DNA of 64,000 nucleotides from Polyangium fumosum (GCF_005144585.1 NZ_SSMQ01000051.1:1-64000), one strand, 5' to 3'. Positions 7,134-16,296 are shown, numbered from the stretch's first letter. Notes: generated from the sequence alone by a model not told the origin. Program-made: numbers and translations.

Positions 7134-10061
7134 ATGGCTCGCATGTCGAAGAGGACGGTTCTGTCCACGCTCATCGGTGTATCCATCGTATTGCCTTGCA
7201 CGACGGCCTTCGCGGACGTCGTGCTGGAGCCCAACGTCATCAAAGGACAGGCGCGGTTCTCCAATACGAACCCCAGTGTCGTCGCGCTGCTCCAGCAGCT
7301 CGGGATGACGTCGGCCCAGGTGAACGCCTCGAGCTCGTCGCCCTCCGGGTACACCAGCAACACGAACGCGCTCGTCGGCACGCCGCTCTCGCGCAGCTTC
7401 GAGCTCTCCGCCGAGTCGGGCGCCGGGGGGCCGGGCGGCGTCACGTACAGCCTGGGCGCGACCGGCTTCCTGTATGCGGCGGCCGGGTACACCGCGTCGG
7501 GGCAGTACTGGTTCCAGCCCACGACGGGCGTCGTGCTGAAGCCCCTCGCGCAGCAGCCCGGCGGGACGACCGCGGACATCGCGGACTGCATTGGCCTCGT
7601 GCGCGTCCGCTGGGGGCTCGATCCGCAGTGCAATACGCCCTTCACCATCGGCTCGGGCTCGATCCAGACGAGCTACAGCACGAGCAACTTCCAGAACACC
7701 GCCGAGCATTACATCCTGCAGCTCGGCGGCACGAGCGAGACCAGGCTCCTCTCGATCACGACGGGGAACGACCCGACGCTGAACACCATCACGTTCCAGA
7801 TCCCGCTGGATTTGCATCCGGCGTGTGACGAGATCCAGGACATCTGCATCGACATGTCCCAGTACATCGACGGCGGCGGCGCGCTCGGCTCGCTGACGGG
7901 CCCGTTCGACGTGCTCGGGGAGGTCGAGCTGGGCCAGACGTACATTCGCGCGCAGGACGGGCCCTCCGGCAACAGCCGTTACGGGTATTTCTCGCCCCCC
8001 GAGATGCCCGTCGCATCCCCCGCCGACTGGTGGACCCTGCCCAACATGATCCCCGGTGATTACCGCGGGTATGGTCAGACGCTCGTCCGCACGGGCCGCC
8101 TCGCCACGCAGCTCGTCACGCCGCGCATGGGACCCGGTTTTCCCGCCGGCCCGATGACCGTCCAGTCCGGCGTGAGCTCCGATTTGCAGCAAAACATCGG
8201 CGGGCAGCTCCGCTATCCGTTCGTCATGACGCCCGCCCGGTTCGCTGGGAAAATCCACCTCGCCGACCCCTACGTGGCGGCGAACAGCGGCGCGTACAGC
8301 TCGCTCTCGGCCCTGCGGTTTTCGGCCGATCCCCCCTGGTCGAGCCAGTATCCCTGGGGCACCACCCTGCGGGCGCTGGACACCGACACCTACGGCGGCC
8401 AGAGCATCACCTCGTTCGAGGGCACCTTCGACCCGGCGATCGGCGCGCTTTCGTCCGTGTACGAGCAGCTCGTCGTCAATCCGTACGACATCCCGACGCA
8501 GTGGACACAGACGGGTCTGATGCTCGATTTCGACGCCCCGGCCGCCCAGCGCCAGGGCTTCCTCACGATGCGGCGCGACGGCACGAGCCACCTCGTCGGC
8601 CCGGGCGACGTCGTGCCCATCGACCACATCTATTGCTTCAACGAGGTCGAGCTGCCCTATTCCATCGCGAGCGGGCTGCTCTTTGATCCCTACGCCCAGG
8701 TGACCGGCTCGTTCACGGGGACGGACTGGATGGGGAACGCGACGTCGTACACGGCCCAGGGCACGTTCCAGGGATGGCCGCAGACCCAGGCGAACGCCGC
8801 CACGAACGGCATGGTTCGCCTCGCGCTCCCCCAGGGGTCGTATACCATCCAGCCTGGATCGAGCGTAGAATCGGTCTCCGGCGCGGTCAGCAACGCGACG
8901 TTCGCCAAGACCACGCTCACGCTCGGCTGCGGGCAGCGCGTGACGGTCTCGCCGGGCCTCAGCGTCTCGGCCGAGCTCCCGCTCTGCGCGACGTCGGCGA
9001 CGCCCGACATCGTCGGCGCCGTGGCGAGCAGCGGCGTCCCCGTCGATCACATCTGGTACACGATCAACGGCGGCCCCGCCGTCGACATTTGCACCTCGAA
9101 CTGCGGCGCCGATCCGCAATTCAGCGCGCCCGTGAGCCTCGCGGCCTGCGGCAACACGATCCAGGTCTTCGCGAGCGCGGGCGGACAAACCACCTCGGTC
9201 ACGACGCAGACGACGTGGGAGGATCCGAACGACGGCGTCGATTGCGAGGGCTCCTGCGAGCCGCCGCCGTCCTCCGGTGAGACGTGCGCCACGGTGGACG
9301 TGAAGCCGCTCGCCTGCGAGGGCGGCGGGGGTGGATATTCGCTGACGCTCGAGATCAAGAACGAGCTCGACGAGCCCATCACCTACGTGCTCCTGCCCGA
9401 TCCGCACGTGTCCCCGAACGTCGTCACGCTGGCCGATCCGCTCCAGCCCGGGGCGTCGACGAAGGTCACGGTGACGGTCTCCGGCGTCAATCCCGGCGCC
9501 GGGGTTTGCCTCAACCTGGGGATGTCGAACCCCTCGCAAAATGAATGCTGCTCGAAGGAGGTCTGCTTCGAGGTGCCGGCGTGCTGCTTCTCCGTCGAGG
9601 GGCAAAAGACCTCTTGTATCCAGGGCGCGCCGGGCGGGACGTTCGAGGCCTCGTTCAACTTCGAGAACCGCACGCTCGACACGATCGAGCACGTCTTCCT
9701 GTTCCCGCCGAGCGGCGTGACCGTCTCGCCGCAATACGTGGACGTCCCGGCCACGCCCCCGGGGGGCCTCGCGCACGTGGGTGGGCTCTCGTTCACGGGC
9801 GCGACGCCCGGCGAGGAGCTTTGCCTCACCGTGGGGATTCACGACGAAGAGATGAACGAGTGCTGCGCGGACGAGGTTTGCTTCCAGGTGCCCCAGCCTT
9901 GCAAAAAGGAGCTCCCCGGCGACATCCTCTCGCCGACGAAAAACCTCGCCGCCGCCGAGAGCTGCTCCGTCAGCGCGGCGGGCGGTGAGCGAGGCTCCGT
10001 CGTGGGCCTCCTTCTCGGCCTCGCGGCCCTCGGTGGGCTCGCGCGACGCCGCCGCCCGTGA
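7134..10061 (+). CDS. Secreted Cys-rich protein with MYXO-CTERM-like sorting tail
   Basis: 975 residues. The ATG at 7134 is chosen because GAGAGGTGGG lies just upstream and the product then begins with a clean signal peptide (basic start, hydrophobic core, cleavage near TAFA-DV). The large N-terminal part is unrecognised. A central segment (DHIWYTINGG and following) resembles a chitobiase C-terminal-like beta domain. Two related Cys-rich beta modules follow, each ending NECC...EVCFxVP. The C-terminus has a Cys (SCSV), a Gly-rich spacer, a hydrophobic helix (VVGLLLGLAALGGLA) and RRRRP, the MYXO-CTERM pattern used by Myxococcota for surface sorting. The protein is therefore predicted to be exported and displayed. 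It shares its promoter motif with the subtilase downstream. Function unknown. Confidence 0.85.
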   Translation: MARMSKRTVLSTLIGVSIVLPCTTAFADVVLEPNVIKGQARFSNTNPSVVALLQQLGMTSAQVNASSSSPSGYTSNTNALVGTPLSRSFELSAESGAGGPGGVTYSLGATGFLYAAAGYTASGQYWFQPTTGVVLKPLAQQPGGTTADIADCIGLVRVRWGLDPQCNTPFTIGSGSIQTSYSTSNFQNTAEHYILQLGGTSETRLLSITTGNDPTLNTITFQIPLDLHPACDEIQDICIDMSQYIDGGGALGSLTGPFDVLGEVELGQTYIRAQDGPSGNSRYGYFSPPEMPVASPADWWTLPNMIPGDYRGYGQTLVRTGRLATQLVTPRMGPGFPAGPMTVQSGVSSDLQQNIGGQLRYPFVMTPARFAGKIHLADPYVAANSGAYSSLSALRFSADPPWSSQYPWGTTLRALDTDTYGGQSITSFEGTFDPAIGALSSVYEQLVVNPYDIPTQWTQTGLMLDFDAPAAQRQGFLTMRRDGTSHLVGPGDVVPIDHIYCFNEVELPYSIASGLLFDPYAQVTGSFTGTDWMGNATSYTAQGTFQGWPQTQANAATNGMVRLALPQGSYTIQPGSSVESVSGAVSNATFAKTTLTLGCGQRVTVSPGLSVSAELPLCATSATPDIVGAVASSGVPVDHIWYTINGGPAVDICTSNCGADPQFSAPVSLAACGNTIQVFASAGGQTTSVTTQTTWEDPNDGVDCEGSCEPPPSSGETCATVDVKPLACEGGGGGYSLTLEIKNELDEPITYVLLPDPHVSPNVVTLADPLQPGASTKVTVTVSGVNPGAGVCLNLGMSNPSQNECCSKEVCFEVPACCFSVEGQKTSCIQGAPGGTFEASFNFENRTLDTIEHVFLFPPSGVTVSPQYVDVPATPPGGLAHVGGLSFTGATPGEELCLTVGIHDEEMNECCADEVCFQVPQPCKKELPGDILSPTKNLAAAESCSVSAAGGERGSVVGLLLGLAALGGLARRRRP

Positions 10062-10077
10062 GGCCACGCGGATTCTC

Positions 10078-10105
10078 TGTCCAATCTCCACGGTGAGCGG
10101 CGTAA
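10078..10105 (+). promoter_or_regulatory. ECF-like promoter motif, copy 2
   Basis: TGTCCAATCTCC, nine bases, GGCGTAA: the same sequence and spacing as at 7008-7035. It ends 30 bp before the GTG start of the subtilase gene. Conservation of both blocks while the nine-base spacer differs argues for a selected promoter rather than a recent duplication. Confidence 0.62.
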
Positions 10106-10130
10106 AGTCTCACGATCGCTCACCGTGGAG
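10086..10130. promoter_or_regulatory. Perfect 13-bp inverted repeat around a putative -10 and the ribosome site
   Basis: CTCCACGGTGAGC at 10086-10098 is exactly mirrored by GCTCACCGTGGAG at 10118-10130, with a 19-bp loop. The left arm lies inside the promoter motif, the putative -10 is at the start of the loop, and the right arm contains the ribosome-binding GTGGAGG of the next gene. It may be an operator for a dimeric repressor. If transcripts enter from upstream, it would act as a hairpin hiding the ribosome site. Confidence 0.6.
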
Positions 10131-10135
10131 GTCTC

Positions 10136-12211
10136 GTGTCCCGCTTCCTGTCGTCCCGCTTCGGGCTTTCTCTGGTCGTCCTCGGCGCCGTGCTCGCCCC
10201 CGGATTCGCCTGCGGTCCCGCGCCCGCGCCGTGTCCTCCCGCGGAGGATGACGCCGGCTGCACCGGCCAGCGCTGGATCTCCATCGGCAACCCCAGCGCC
10301 CCTTGCCCCGCCGATTCCCTCGGCATCTGGGCGGAGGAGAAGCTCTTCAAGGGGCCCGTGGGCGGCCCTCCGCCCGCGCTCGCGCGTTATTGCGTCTACG
10401 AGTGGACCGGCGCGCGCGTGAACCCCGGCGCGACGCAATGCTTGCCGTACGGCGCGAATGGACCGGGGGATGACGAGATCAATCACCTCCAGACGGTCGT
10501 CACGGCGGGCGCGGAACTCGGCGAGGACTGCATCGACACGGCGCCGCTCGGCTTCGAGGAGGACGCCGCGGGCTGGGCGCGCAAATCGCTCACCCGACGG
10601 GCCGGCGGCGTCGATTCGCTTGCGCCGTCGGCCATGGATCCGACGCTCCCGCGCCCCGTGCGGGTCGTCGCCGTCGACACGTCGCCCGACGCGCTCTCCG
10701 GCGGTATTGCCGTCGGCCAGAGCCGGCACGGCGATACCGTGGCGCACGTCGCCCGGGATCTCGCGTGTCCAAACACCGAGGCGGCCCCTTGCGCGGCCCA
10801 CGTCACGACGGCGCTCGGTTTGCCCCGCGAGGACCTCGCGAATCCCCTGGTCACCTCGCCGGCGCAGGGCGGGTTTTTCGGCACGGAGGGAGATCTCGCG
10901 CAGGCCATCGAGCGGAGCGTGCTCTCCTTTCGGACCGAGGTCGCCGCAGGGCAGGGGGATCCGCGGCTCGTCCTCAATTTGAGCGTGGGATGGGAGGACG
11001 ATCCGGAGCGGAACAATTGCGCGCCCGCTCAGCTCGCCCAGAACCCTGATTCGCTCGCGCCGCCCGCGCGCGCCGTGCTCGATGCGATGCGGTATGCCGC
11101 GTGCCACGGCGCGCTCCTCCTCGCGGCCGCCGGCAACGACACCGGCGGACCCAAGCCGCCGAGTGGCCTCGTGTGTCCCGCGCGCTGGGAGGTGATCTCG
11201 ACGCCCGACGCCGCGACGTGCGACGCGCTCGTCGGCGCCAAGTTCATCACGGCGTGGGCCGAGCGATGGCCGAGCTTCCCGCGCAGGCCCGCGTCCGCGC
11301 AGGCCTACGATCGCGTCGTGTATGCCGTCGGCGGCGTCGATTACAACGACGCCCCCCTCGTCCCGTCGCGCCCGCTCGCGCGCCCGCGCCTCGCGGCCCT
11401 CGGCCTGCTCGCGGCCGGCTGGGATATGTCGTCGAACGCCGCGGTCACGCCCAATACGAACGGGCAACCCCCCACGGCGCCGCCGCTCTTGACGGGCACG
11501 TCCGTCGCGACGGCGGTCGCCAGCGCGATCGCCGCGGGCAGGTGGGCGTACAACCCCGCGGCCACCGCGCCCGAGATCCTCGACGCGATCTATCAATCGG
11601 GCGTGGTGCTCCAGCAGAATGGCTCGAACATCCGCGCGGATCCGGATACGTGCATCGGGACGAGCGCGTGCGCCGTGCACCGCCTCTCCTTATGTCGCGC
11701 GCTTGGCGTGCCTTGCGACGATGCCGCGCCCGTGGGAGCGCAGAACGATCCGTTGCCCAATCCGGCCCTTTCGTCCACGCTCTTGGCCACGCTCGCGGGC
11801 GAGTTCAATGCGGCGATCGTCTCGCAGGCGTCGTTCCCGGACACCTTGCCCCTTCCGAGCGCCGGCCACCCGACGGTCGCCGCCTCGCCGTGGACGTTCC
11901 CGCAGCCGAACTGGCCTGCGTGCCCGGCCTGCGTGCTGGCCGTCGATGGCCCGAACAACGTGATCCTTTATGCGAGGCCCGGCGTCACGATGACCGACCT
12001 CACGCTCGTGATCGTCGATCGCCAGGGTATCGTTCGCTCGGCGCGCGTGGCGGCCACGGCTCCGCGCAATGATGCCCTGCGGATCACGATCACGCCGCAG
12101 ACCGGGTTTTCCGTGGCCAACGCGCGCAGCGTATGGCTTTCGGGGACGGCGACGACGCAGAGCGGGAGCCCTGTCTCCGTCGTTCAGCAAATCGCGGTGA
12201 CCGGGCTCTGA
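10136..12211 (+). CDS. Subtilisin-like (S8) serine protease lipoprotein
   Basis: 691 residues from a GTG with GTGGAGG five bases upstream. The signal peptide ends in a lipobox-like GFAC (Cys26), so membrane anchoring is expected. The S8 catalytic triad is recognisable: Asp181 in VVAVDTSPD, His198 in SRHGDTVAH, and Ser456 in GTSVATA. The oxyanion Asn is in AAGND at about 334. Spacing is longer than in secreted subtilisins, with Cys-containing insertions between His and Ser. The C-terminal 200 residues are a separate domain without recognisable catalytic motifs. The gene follows the MYXO-CTERM-like protein with a 74-bp gap and has the same promoter motif, so the two are probably co-regulated. 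An exported protease under control of a CHAT/sigma pair would fit a surface-processing role, which is speculative. Confidence 0.87.
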   Translation: MSRFLSSRFGLSLVVLGAVLAPGFACGPAPAPCPPAEDDAGCTGQRWISIGNPSAPCPADSLGIWAEEKLFKGPVGGPPPALARYCVYEWTGARVNPGATQCLPYGANGPGDDEINHLQTVVTAGAELGEDCIDTAPLGFEEDAAGWARKSLTRRAGGVDSLAPSAMDPTLPRPVRVVAVDTSPDALSGGIAVGQSRHGDTVAHVARDLACPNTEAAPCAAHVTTALGLPREDLANPLVTSPAQGGFFGTEGDLAQAIERSVLSFRTEVAAGQGDPRLVLNLSVGWEDDPERNNCAPAQLAQNPDSLAPPARAVLDAMRYAACHGALLLAAAGNDTGGPKPPSGLVCPARWEVISTPDAATCDALVGAKFITAWAERWPSFPRRPASAQAYDRVVYAVGGVDYNDAPLVPSRPLARPRLAALGLLAAGWDMSSNAAVTPNTNGQPPTAPPLLTGTSVATAVASAIAAGRWAYNPAATAPEILDAIYQSGVVLQQNGSNIRADPDTCIGTSACAVHRLSLCRALGVPCDDAAPVGAQNDPLPNPALSSTLLATLAGEFNAAIVSQASFPDTLPLPSAGHPTVAASPWTFPQPNWPACPACVLAVDGPNNVILYARPGVTMTDLTLVIVDRQGIVRSARVAATAPRNDALRITITPQTGFSVANARSVWLSGTATTQSGSPVSVVQQIAVTGL

Positions 12212-12351
12212 CGTTTCCGAGGATACTCCCCAGCCAGCCGCAAGCTGCACGGAGGCCCGCCCGGTTGGCCGCCGCACGGGGAGCATGCTACGCGTCGAGG
12301 AGGCCCCGCGCCGAGAGCGCAGGCGATGCGGGTGTTCAAGAAGGCGCAAGG

Positions 12352-13155
12352 ATGACCGCCACGACCCCTCTGCCCGTTTCCACCGCCCCGTGGAAGCCCG
12401 ACCTGAAGATCGCCGTGCTGCTCGGCGTGGTGTCGGCGCTGGCCGTGGCCGCGCTGATCCCGTACCTGGTGCAGCTCATGCCGGACAAGTTCGCGAAGCT
12501 GCCGGTGCCGCTCCCGGTGTTGGTCGTCGCGCAGTCGCTGCAGGCGCTCGTCCTGATGGGCCTGACGTCGCTGGCCGGCCTGCGCATGGGCCGTCGCGTC
12601 GGCCTCGGCGCGCCGCTGCTGCAACGCTGGATCAACCACGAGCCGCTGGTCCTCGCGCCGCGGCCGCTGCAGGCGATCCTGCTCGGCGTCGCCGCCGCGC
12701 TTGGGGTCGTCGCCCTGTCCGCGGGGATCGATCCGTTCCTGCCGCCGATGCTGCACCCGCCGGCGAAATCCGGTGCCGGAGAATCGGCGCTGAACGGTTT
12801 CCTCGCTTCGTTTTACGGCGGCATCGCCGAGGAGCTGCAACTGCGCCTGTTCCTGATGACGCTGATGGTGTGGCTGGTCGCGGTGCTGCGCAAGGCCAGG
12901 CCATCGCCGCGCGTCTACGGGATCGCGATCGCCATGGCCGCGCTGCTGTTCGGCGTAGGCCACCTGCCTGCCGCGCACCATGTCTGGGGGCTCGATGCGG
13001 TGGTCGTCGTACGCACCGTGCTGCTCAACTCCATCGCCGGACTGGCGTTTGGCTGGCTGTACTGGAAGCGCGGGCTGGAGATGGCGATCCTCGCCCACTT
13101 CAGCGCCGACATCGTGTTGCACGTCCTGGCTCCCCTGGTAGCGAAAGCAGCCTGA
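12352..13155 (+). CDS. CPBP family intramembrane glutamic endopeptidase (CAAX/Abi type)
   Basis: 267 residues with about seven hydrophobic segments. The family signature is present: EELQLR (EExxxR), then FGVGHLP and AHFSAD carrying the later His residues of the active site. CPBP proteases cut substrates within the membrane; roles include prenyl-protein processing and bacteriocin self-protection. The ATG at 12352 follows an AAGG and is preferred over upstream in-frame starts, which would add an Arg-rich segment without membrane character. Codon use differs from its neighbours: CTG outnumbers CTC about two to one in the first 100 codons, while flanking genes favour CTC, and Lys/Gly choices also differ. 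This suggests acquisition from another high-GC lineage such as a gammaproteobacterium. Confidence 0.87.
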   Translation: MTATTPLPVSTAPWKPDLKIAVLLGVVSALAVAALIPYLVQLMPDKFAKLPVPLPVLVVAQSLQALVLMGLTSLAGLRMGRRVGLGAPLLQRWINHEPLVLAPRPLQAILLGVAAALGVVALSAGIDPFLPPMLHPPAKSGAGESALNGFLASFYGGIAEELQLRLFLMTLMVWLVAVLRKARPSPRVYGIAIAMAALLFGVGHLPAAHHVWGLDAVVVVRTVLLNSIAGLAFGWLYWKRGLEMAILAHFSADIVLHVLAPLVAKAA

Positions 13156-13503
13156 CGTTGCCCATTCCAAGGGCGAGCATCCTCGCCTCGGCCGTGATCC
13201 ACCTCCGCTCCGCGACCGAACGCGGCCAGGTGACCCCGTCTCTCGCCCGCTCCGCGTCCACCCCACAGAAGGGACGCCCCGATCCTCCCCCGCGCCGCCG
13301 CCGCGCGCACCAAGTCGAGCCGTGATCCTCCGGTGGTCACGCCATGTTCCCCGGTAGGACGCCCCGTCCCTCCCGTGGTCACGACGCGCGCGGGGGCAGG
13401 CGAGCCGTGATCGTACCCCCTCGACACGACGCGCGGGGGTAGGAGAGGCCCGCCGTTCCCTTTCGCTTGACGTGGCAACGGGCAGTCCGGTAGCACACCT
13501 CGC
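13156..13503. other. Intergenic stretch with degenerate short repeats
   Basis: No convincing gene. Between about 13310 and 13450 there are related words in loose tandem: GAGCCGTGATC twice, GTGGTCACG twice and CACGACGCGCG twice, each followed by G-rich then C-rich tracts. This may be debris of a small repeat or hairpins. It borders the foreign-looking CPBP gene. Confidence 0.4.
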
Positions 13504-14187
13504 ATGCGCCAGATTCCGCTCTCCTATGGCCTGCTTTATTTCCTCGACGAGCTCGAGTTCACCGAGGCTGCGCTCAGCGCCGACGAGGACGCCGCCTTGC
13601 TCGCGCCGCCGTTCACGGAGGCCATCGGGGAGTGGGAGGGCCTCTTCGCGCAGGAGCGCGCGGCGCGCCGGGGCGTGACCCGGGCCGAGGCGGTGGTCGC
13701 GGTCCGCGACGAGCGGCTCGATTCGTCCACGAAGCGCTTCGGGGCCGCCGTGCGCGCATTCGCGCCGGAGCTGCTCGGGAAGTTCTTCGGCGGCGCGGCG
13801 CCGGGGCAATTCGTGCGAAAGGGGCTGCGCTCGCAATGCGAGAAGACGCGCGACGTGCTCCTCGTCGAGGTTAAGAAGCTCAACCCCCACCACGAGCTCA
13901 TCCCCTTCGCGGCCCCCCTCGGCACAGGCAGCGAAGCCGCGCTCGATGCGCTCGACGTCCGCGTCAAGGCCAAAGGAAAGCGGCAGCTCGTCACGAACGA
14001 GACCGACGAATGGAAAGAAGGCATCAACGCCCTGCGGACGACGACCTACGCGGAGCTGCTCAAGATCGCGACCAAGAAGAAGTTCCCCAAGTCGTGGGTC
14101 GAGTCCTTCTTCCGAAAGCCCGACGGGGCCAAGAGCGAAGAGGCGAATACGGACGCAGGCGCCGAATCCGAAGGCGAAGAGCCCTGA
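13504..14187 (+). CDS. Hypothetical protein, 227 aa
   Basis: The start is ATG at 13504; no signal peptide or membrane segment is visible. The N-terminal half is acidic and helical. The second half is basic, with a Lys-rich patch (KIATKKKFPKSW), and the protein ends in an acidic Glu/Ala tail. Amino-acid composition and third-position GC are those of a real gene. I do not recognise a family. It converges with the P450 gene, and the two stop codons are adjacent. Confidence 0.7.
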   Translation: MRQIPLSYGLLYFLDELEFTEAALSADEDAALLAPPFTEAIGEWEGLFAQERAARRGVTRAEAVVAVRDERLDSSTKRFGAAVRAFAPELLGKFFGGAAPGQFVRKGLRSQCEKTRDVLLVEVKKLNPHHELIPFAAPLGTGSEAALDALDVRVKAKGKRQLVTNETDEWKEGINALRTTTYAELLKIATKKKFPKSWVESFFRKPDGAKSEEANTDAGAESEGEEP

Positions 14188-15384
14188 TCAGGAGGAATGC
14201 AAGACGATCGGGAGCGAGCTCGGGCCACGCACCAGAAGCGTGCGGTGCCAGGCCATCGGCTCGGGCCCGGGTGAGATGCGGCGCGCGTGATCGAAGAGCG
14301 CCTCCAGCGCGAGGCGTCCCTCCAGGCGCGCGAGCTGCGCGCCGAGGCAGAAGTGCACGCCGTGGCCGAAGGGCAGGTTCTTCGGGCCGGGCCGCTCCAG
14401 GTGGAACTGGCCCGCGTCGGGGAATTGGGATTCGTCGTGGTTGGCCGAGCCGACCATCACGAGCAGCGGCGCGCCTTTGGGTAGTTTCACGCCGCCGAGC
14501 TCGACCTCCGCGGTCGTCGTGCGGGGCACCGCGTGGAGCGGCGGCTCGTAGCGCAGCACCTCGTCGATGAAGGCAGGGAGGAGCGATCGATCCGCGCGGA
14601 GTTTTTCCCATAACTCCGGCCGTTCGAGGAGGACGACGAGCGAGGTGCCGAGCATGTTCACCGCGGTCTCGATGCCGCCCACGAGGAGCAGGGTCATGAA
14701 GGCAATCAGCTCGTCCTCGGTCAGCGCCTCGCCGTCGACCTTGGCCGTGAGCAGGTCACTCACGAGATCCTCGGCGGGCGCGCGCCGGCGTTCTTGCAAA
14801 AGCTCACCGAAATAACGCCGCAGGTCCGCCACGGCGTCGCGGGCGAGCTGCTTCCGATCGTGTTCGTCCGGACGCACGGTGGTGACGCCGCCGGTGATGA
14901 GGTCCGCCCATCGCTTGAGGCGCGCGTGCAGCGAGGGGGAGAGCCCCATCAGGTCGCCGATGACGAAGGCCGGGATTCGCAGGGCATAAGGCGGCATGAT
15001 GTCGACGGGTTGTTCGCGCGGCAGCTCGGCGACGGCTTGTTCGGCAAAGGCCCGCACGCGTGGCTCCACCCGCGCCATGGCGAAGGTGCCGAAGGCCTTC
15101 GAGACGAGCGCGCGGAGCCGCCCGTGCTGGGGCGGATCCAGGGTGATCATCGAATCGGCGAACGGATTGCCGCCGAGCCACGGCGGGTTCACCGCCAGGC
15201 CAAAGCCGCGCGAGGAAAAGAGCTCGGGATGCTTGAGGACGAAGAGGACGTCGTCGTGCCGCGTGACGGCCCACATGCCACCCGGGTCCACCTGGCACAC
15301 GGGCGCGTCGCGGCGCATGTCCGCATAAATCGGGTAGGGGTTGGTTCTGAACTCCGGCGAGAGCACGTTGTATCGAGAGGTCAT
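14188..15384 (-). CDS. Cytochrome P450
   Basis: 398 residues, the usual length for a soluble bacterial P450. The heme-binding loop is FGHGVHFCLG with the thiolate ligand at Cys346. The K-helix ExxR motif is E275-VL-R278. The I-helix segment reads GGIETAVN (about 236-243), in place of the common AGxET, keeping Glu-Thr for oxygen activation. The substrate is unknown. No ferredoxin or ferredoxin reductase lies nearby, so redox partners must come from elsewhere. The gene is divergent from the lipoprotein at 15436 with a 51-bp gap that must hold both promoters. Confidence 0.95.
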   Translation of the reverse strand: MTSRYNVLSPEFRTNPYPIYADMRRDAPVCQVDPGGMWAVTRHDDVLFVLKHPELFSSRGFGLAVNPPWLGGNPFADSMITLDPPQHGRLRALVSKAFGTFAMARVEPRVRAFAEQAVAELPREQPVDIMPPYALRIPAFVIGDLMGLSPSLHARLKRWADLITGGVTTVRPDEHDRKQLARDAVADLRRYFGELLQERRRAPAEDLVSDLLTAKVDGEALTEDELIAFMTLLLVGGIETAVNMLGTSLVVLLERPELWEKLRADRSLLPAFIDEVLRYEPPLHAVPRTTTAEVELGGVKLPKGAPLLVMVGSANHDESQFPDAGQFHLERPGPKNLPFGHGVHFCLGAQLARLEGRLALEALFDHARRISPGPEPMAWHRTLLVRGPSSLPIVLHSS

Positions 15385-15435
15385 GAAGGAACTCCAAGGG
15401 GGAAGGTCGACGCGCTCCGGCGCGTTTTCGCCGCC

Positions 15436-16296
15436 ATGCCCGTGCTCCCTCCCGCGACCCGGCAGAAAGGCAAACCCCAGGCCGCGCTCATGATAGCCGC
15501 GGCTTTGGTCGCGTCTGGCTGTTCACGCGGGGAGAGCAAGGATCCCGCGCCTTCCGCGAAGTTGGAGGCGACCCCGGCTGCGTCCGCGTCGCCCCCCGAA
15601 GCTTCCGCCGCGGCCGCGCCGAGCGCTTCCGTCGCCGCCGCGGCCGCGCCGCCGTGCGTGGGGGCCGAGGCGCGCCCCGGCGTGGAGGCCCACGAGGGCC
15701 ATATCTATTTGTGCGCGCAGGATGGATCGGCGCGCAAGCTGACCGACTCCGGGAAAGACAAATCGCCCGCGCTCTCTCCGGATGGCAAGTGGGTCGTCTT
15801 CGTGCGGGCCGAGGGGATTGCGCCGGTCGACGAGGAAGGTATGCAGCTCACCGACAATCGCATTCTGCTCCACGACCTCGCGACCGGGCAAACCCGTGAG
15901 ATCGCGAAAAACGGCACGTGCTTGAGCTTGTGGTCCCCGGTCTTCGCGTTCGACGATCTGGTGTTGATCGACGCGCGGGGCTACGAGATCCCCCGCTATA
16001 CCCACACGAGCGTCTGCGGCGTCGACCTGCGGGAAAAAACGCCCGTGGTGAAGGCCATCGCGGGAGGGACCGATTGCGTCGTCGCCATTCGCACCGGGCC
16101 TCATCGCGGTCACTTGTACGCCGAGGGGTGGCGTAGTCCCGGCCCCACGGAATATTACGAGATCGTCGATCGCGCCGGGCGCACCGTGCGCCCGCTCGAA
16201 GCTTCGGCCTTCACCGACGATCCCCCCGAGGGCCCGGGGGCCCAGACCGGGGCCTTCTGCCGTCCCCCGCGGCGGCTCGATTTCCACAAGAGGTGA
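15436..16296 (+). CDS. TolB/PD40-like beta-propeller lipoprotein
   Basis: About 286 residues from ATG 15436 (an internal ATG at 15490 is a second possible start). A hydrophobic segment ends in the lipobox VASGC followed by SRGE. An Ala/Pro/Ser-rich linker leads to a domain with WD40-like PD40 motifs, most clearly LTDSGKDKSPALSPDGKWVVF, so a partial TolB-type propeller is predicted on the envelope side. Five Cys in the domain could form disulfides. Only about three blades fit in the length. Its neighbour at 16322 is also a lipoprotein in the same direction with a 25-bp gap, so they may be co-transcribed. Confidence 0.8.
   Translation: MPVLPPATRQKGKPQAALMIAAALVASGCSRGESKDPAPSAKLEATPAASASPPEASAAAAPSASVAAAAAPPCVGAEARPGVEAHEGHIYLCAQDGSARKLTDSGKDKSPALSPDGKWVVFVRAEGIAPVDEEGMQLTDNRILLHDLATGQTREIAKNGTCLSLWSPVFAFDDLVLIDARGYEIPRYTHTSVCGVDLREKTPVVKAIAGGTDCVVAIRTGPHRGHLYAEGWRSPGPTEYYEIVDRAGRTVRPLEASAFTDDPPEGPGAQTGAFCRPPRRLDFHKR

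Noticed and set aside
4250-7648. An 1132-codon minus-strand open frame
   Set aside because: It is antisense to the TPR-CHAT gene and the start of the next gene, and its sequence is Arg/Pro-rich without motifs.
13156-13503. Repeats beside the CPBP gene as ends of a mobile element
   Set aside because: They are short and imperfect, there is no transposase or integrase, and no matching copy was seen on the other side of the gene.
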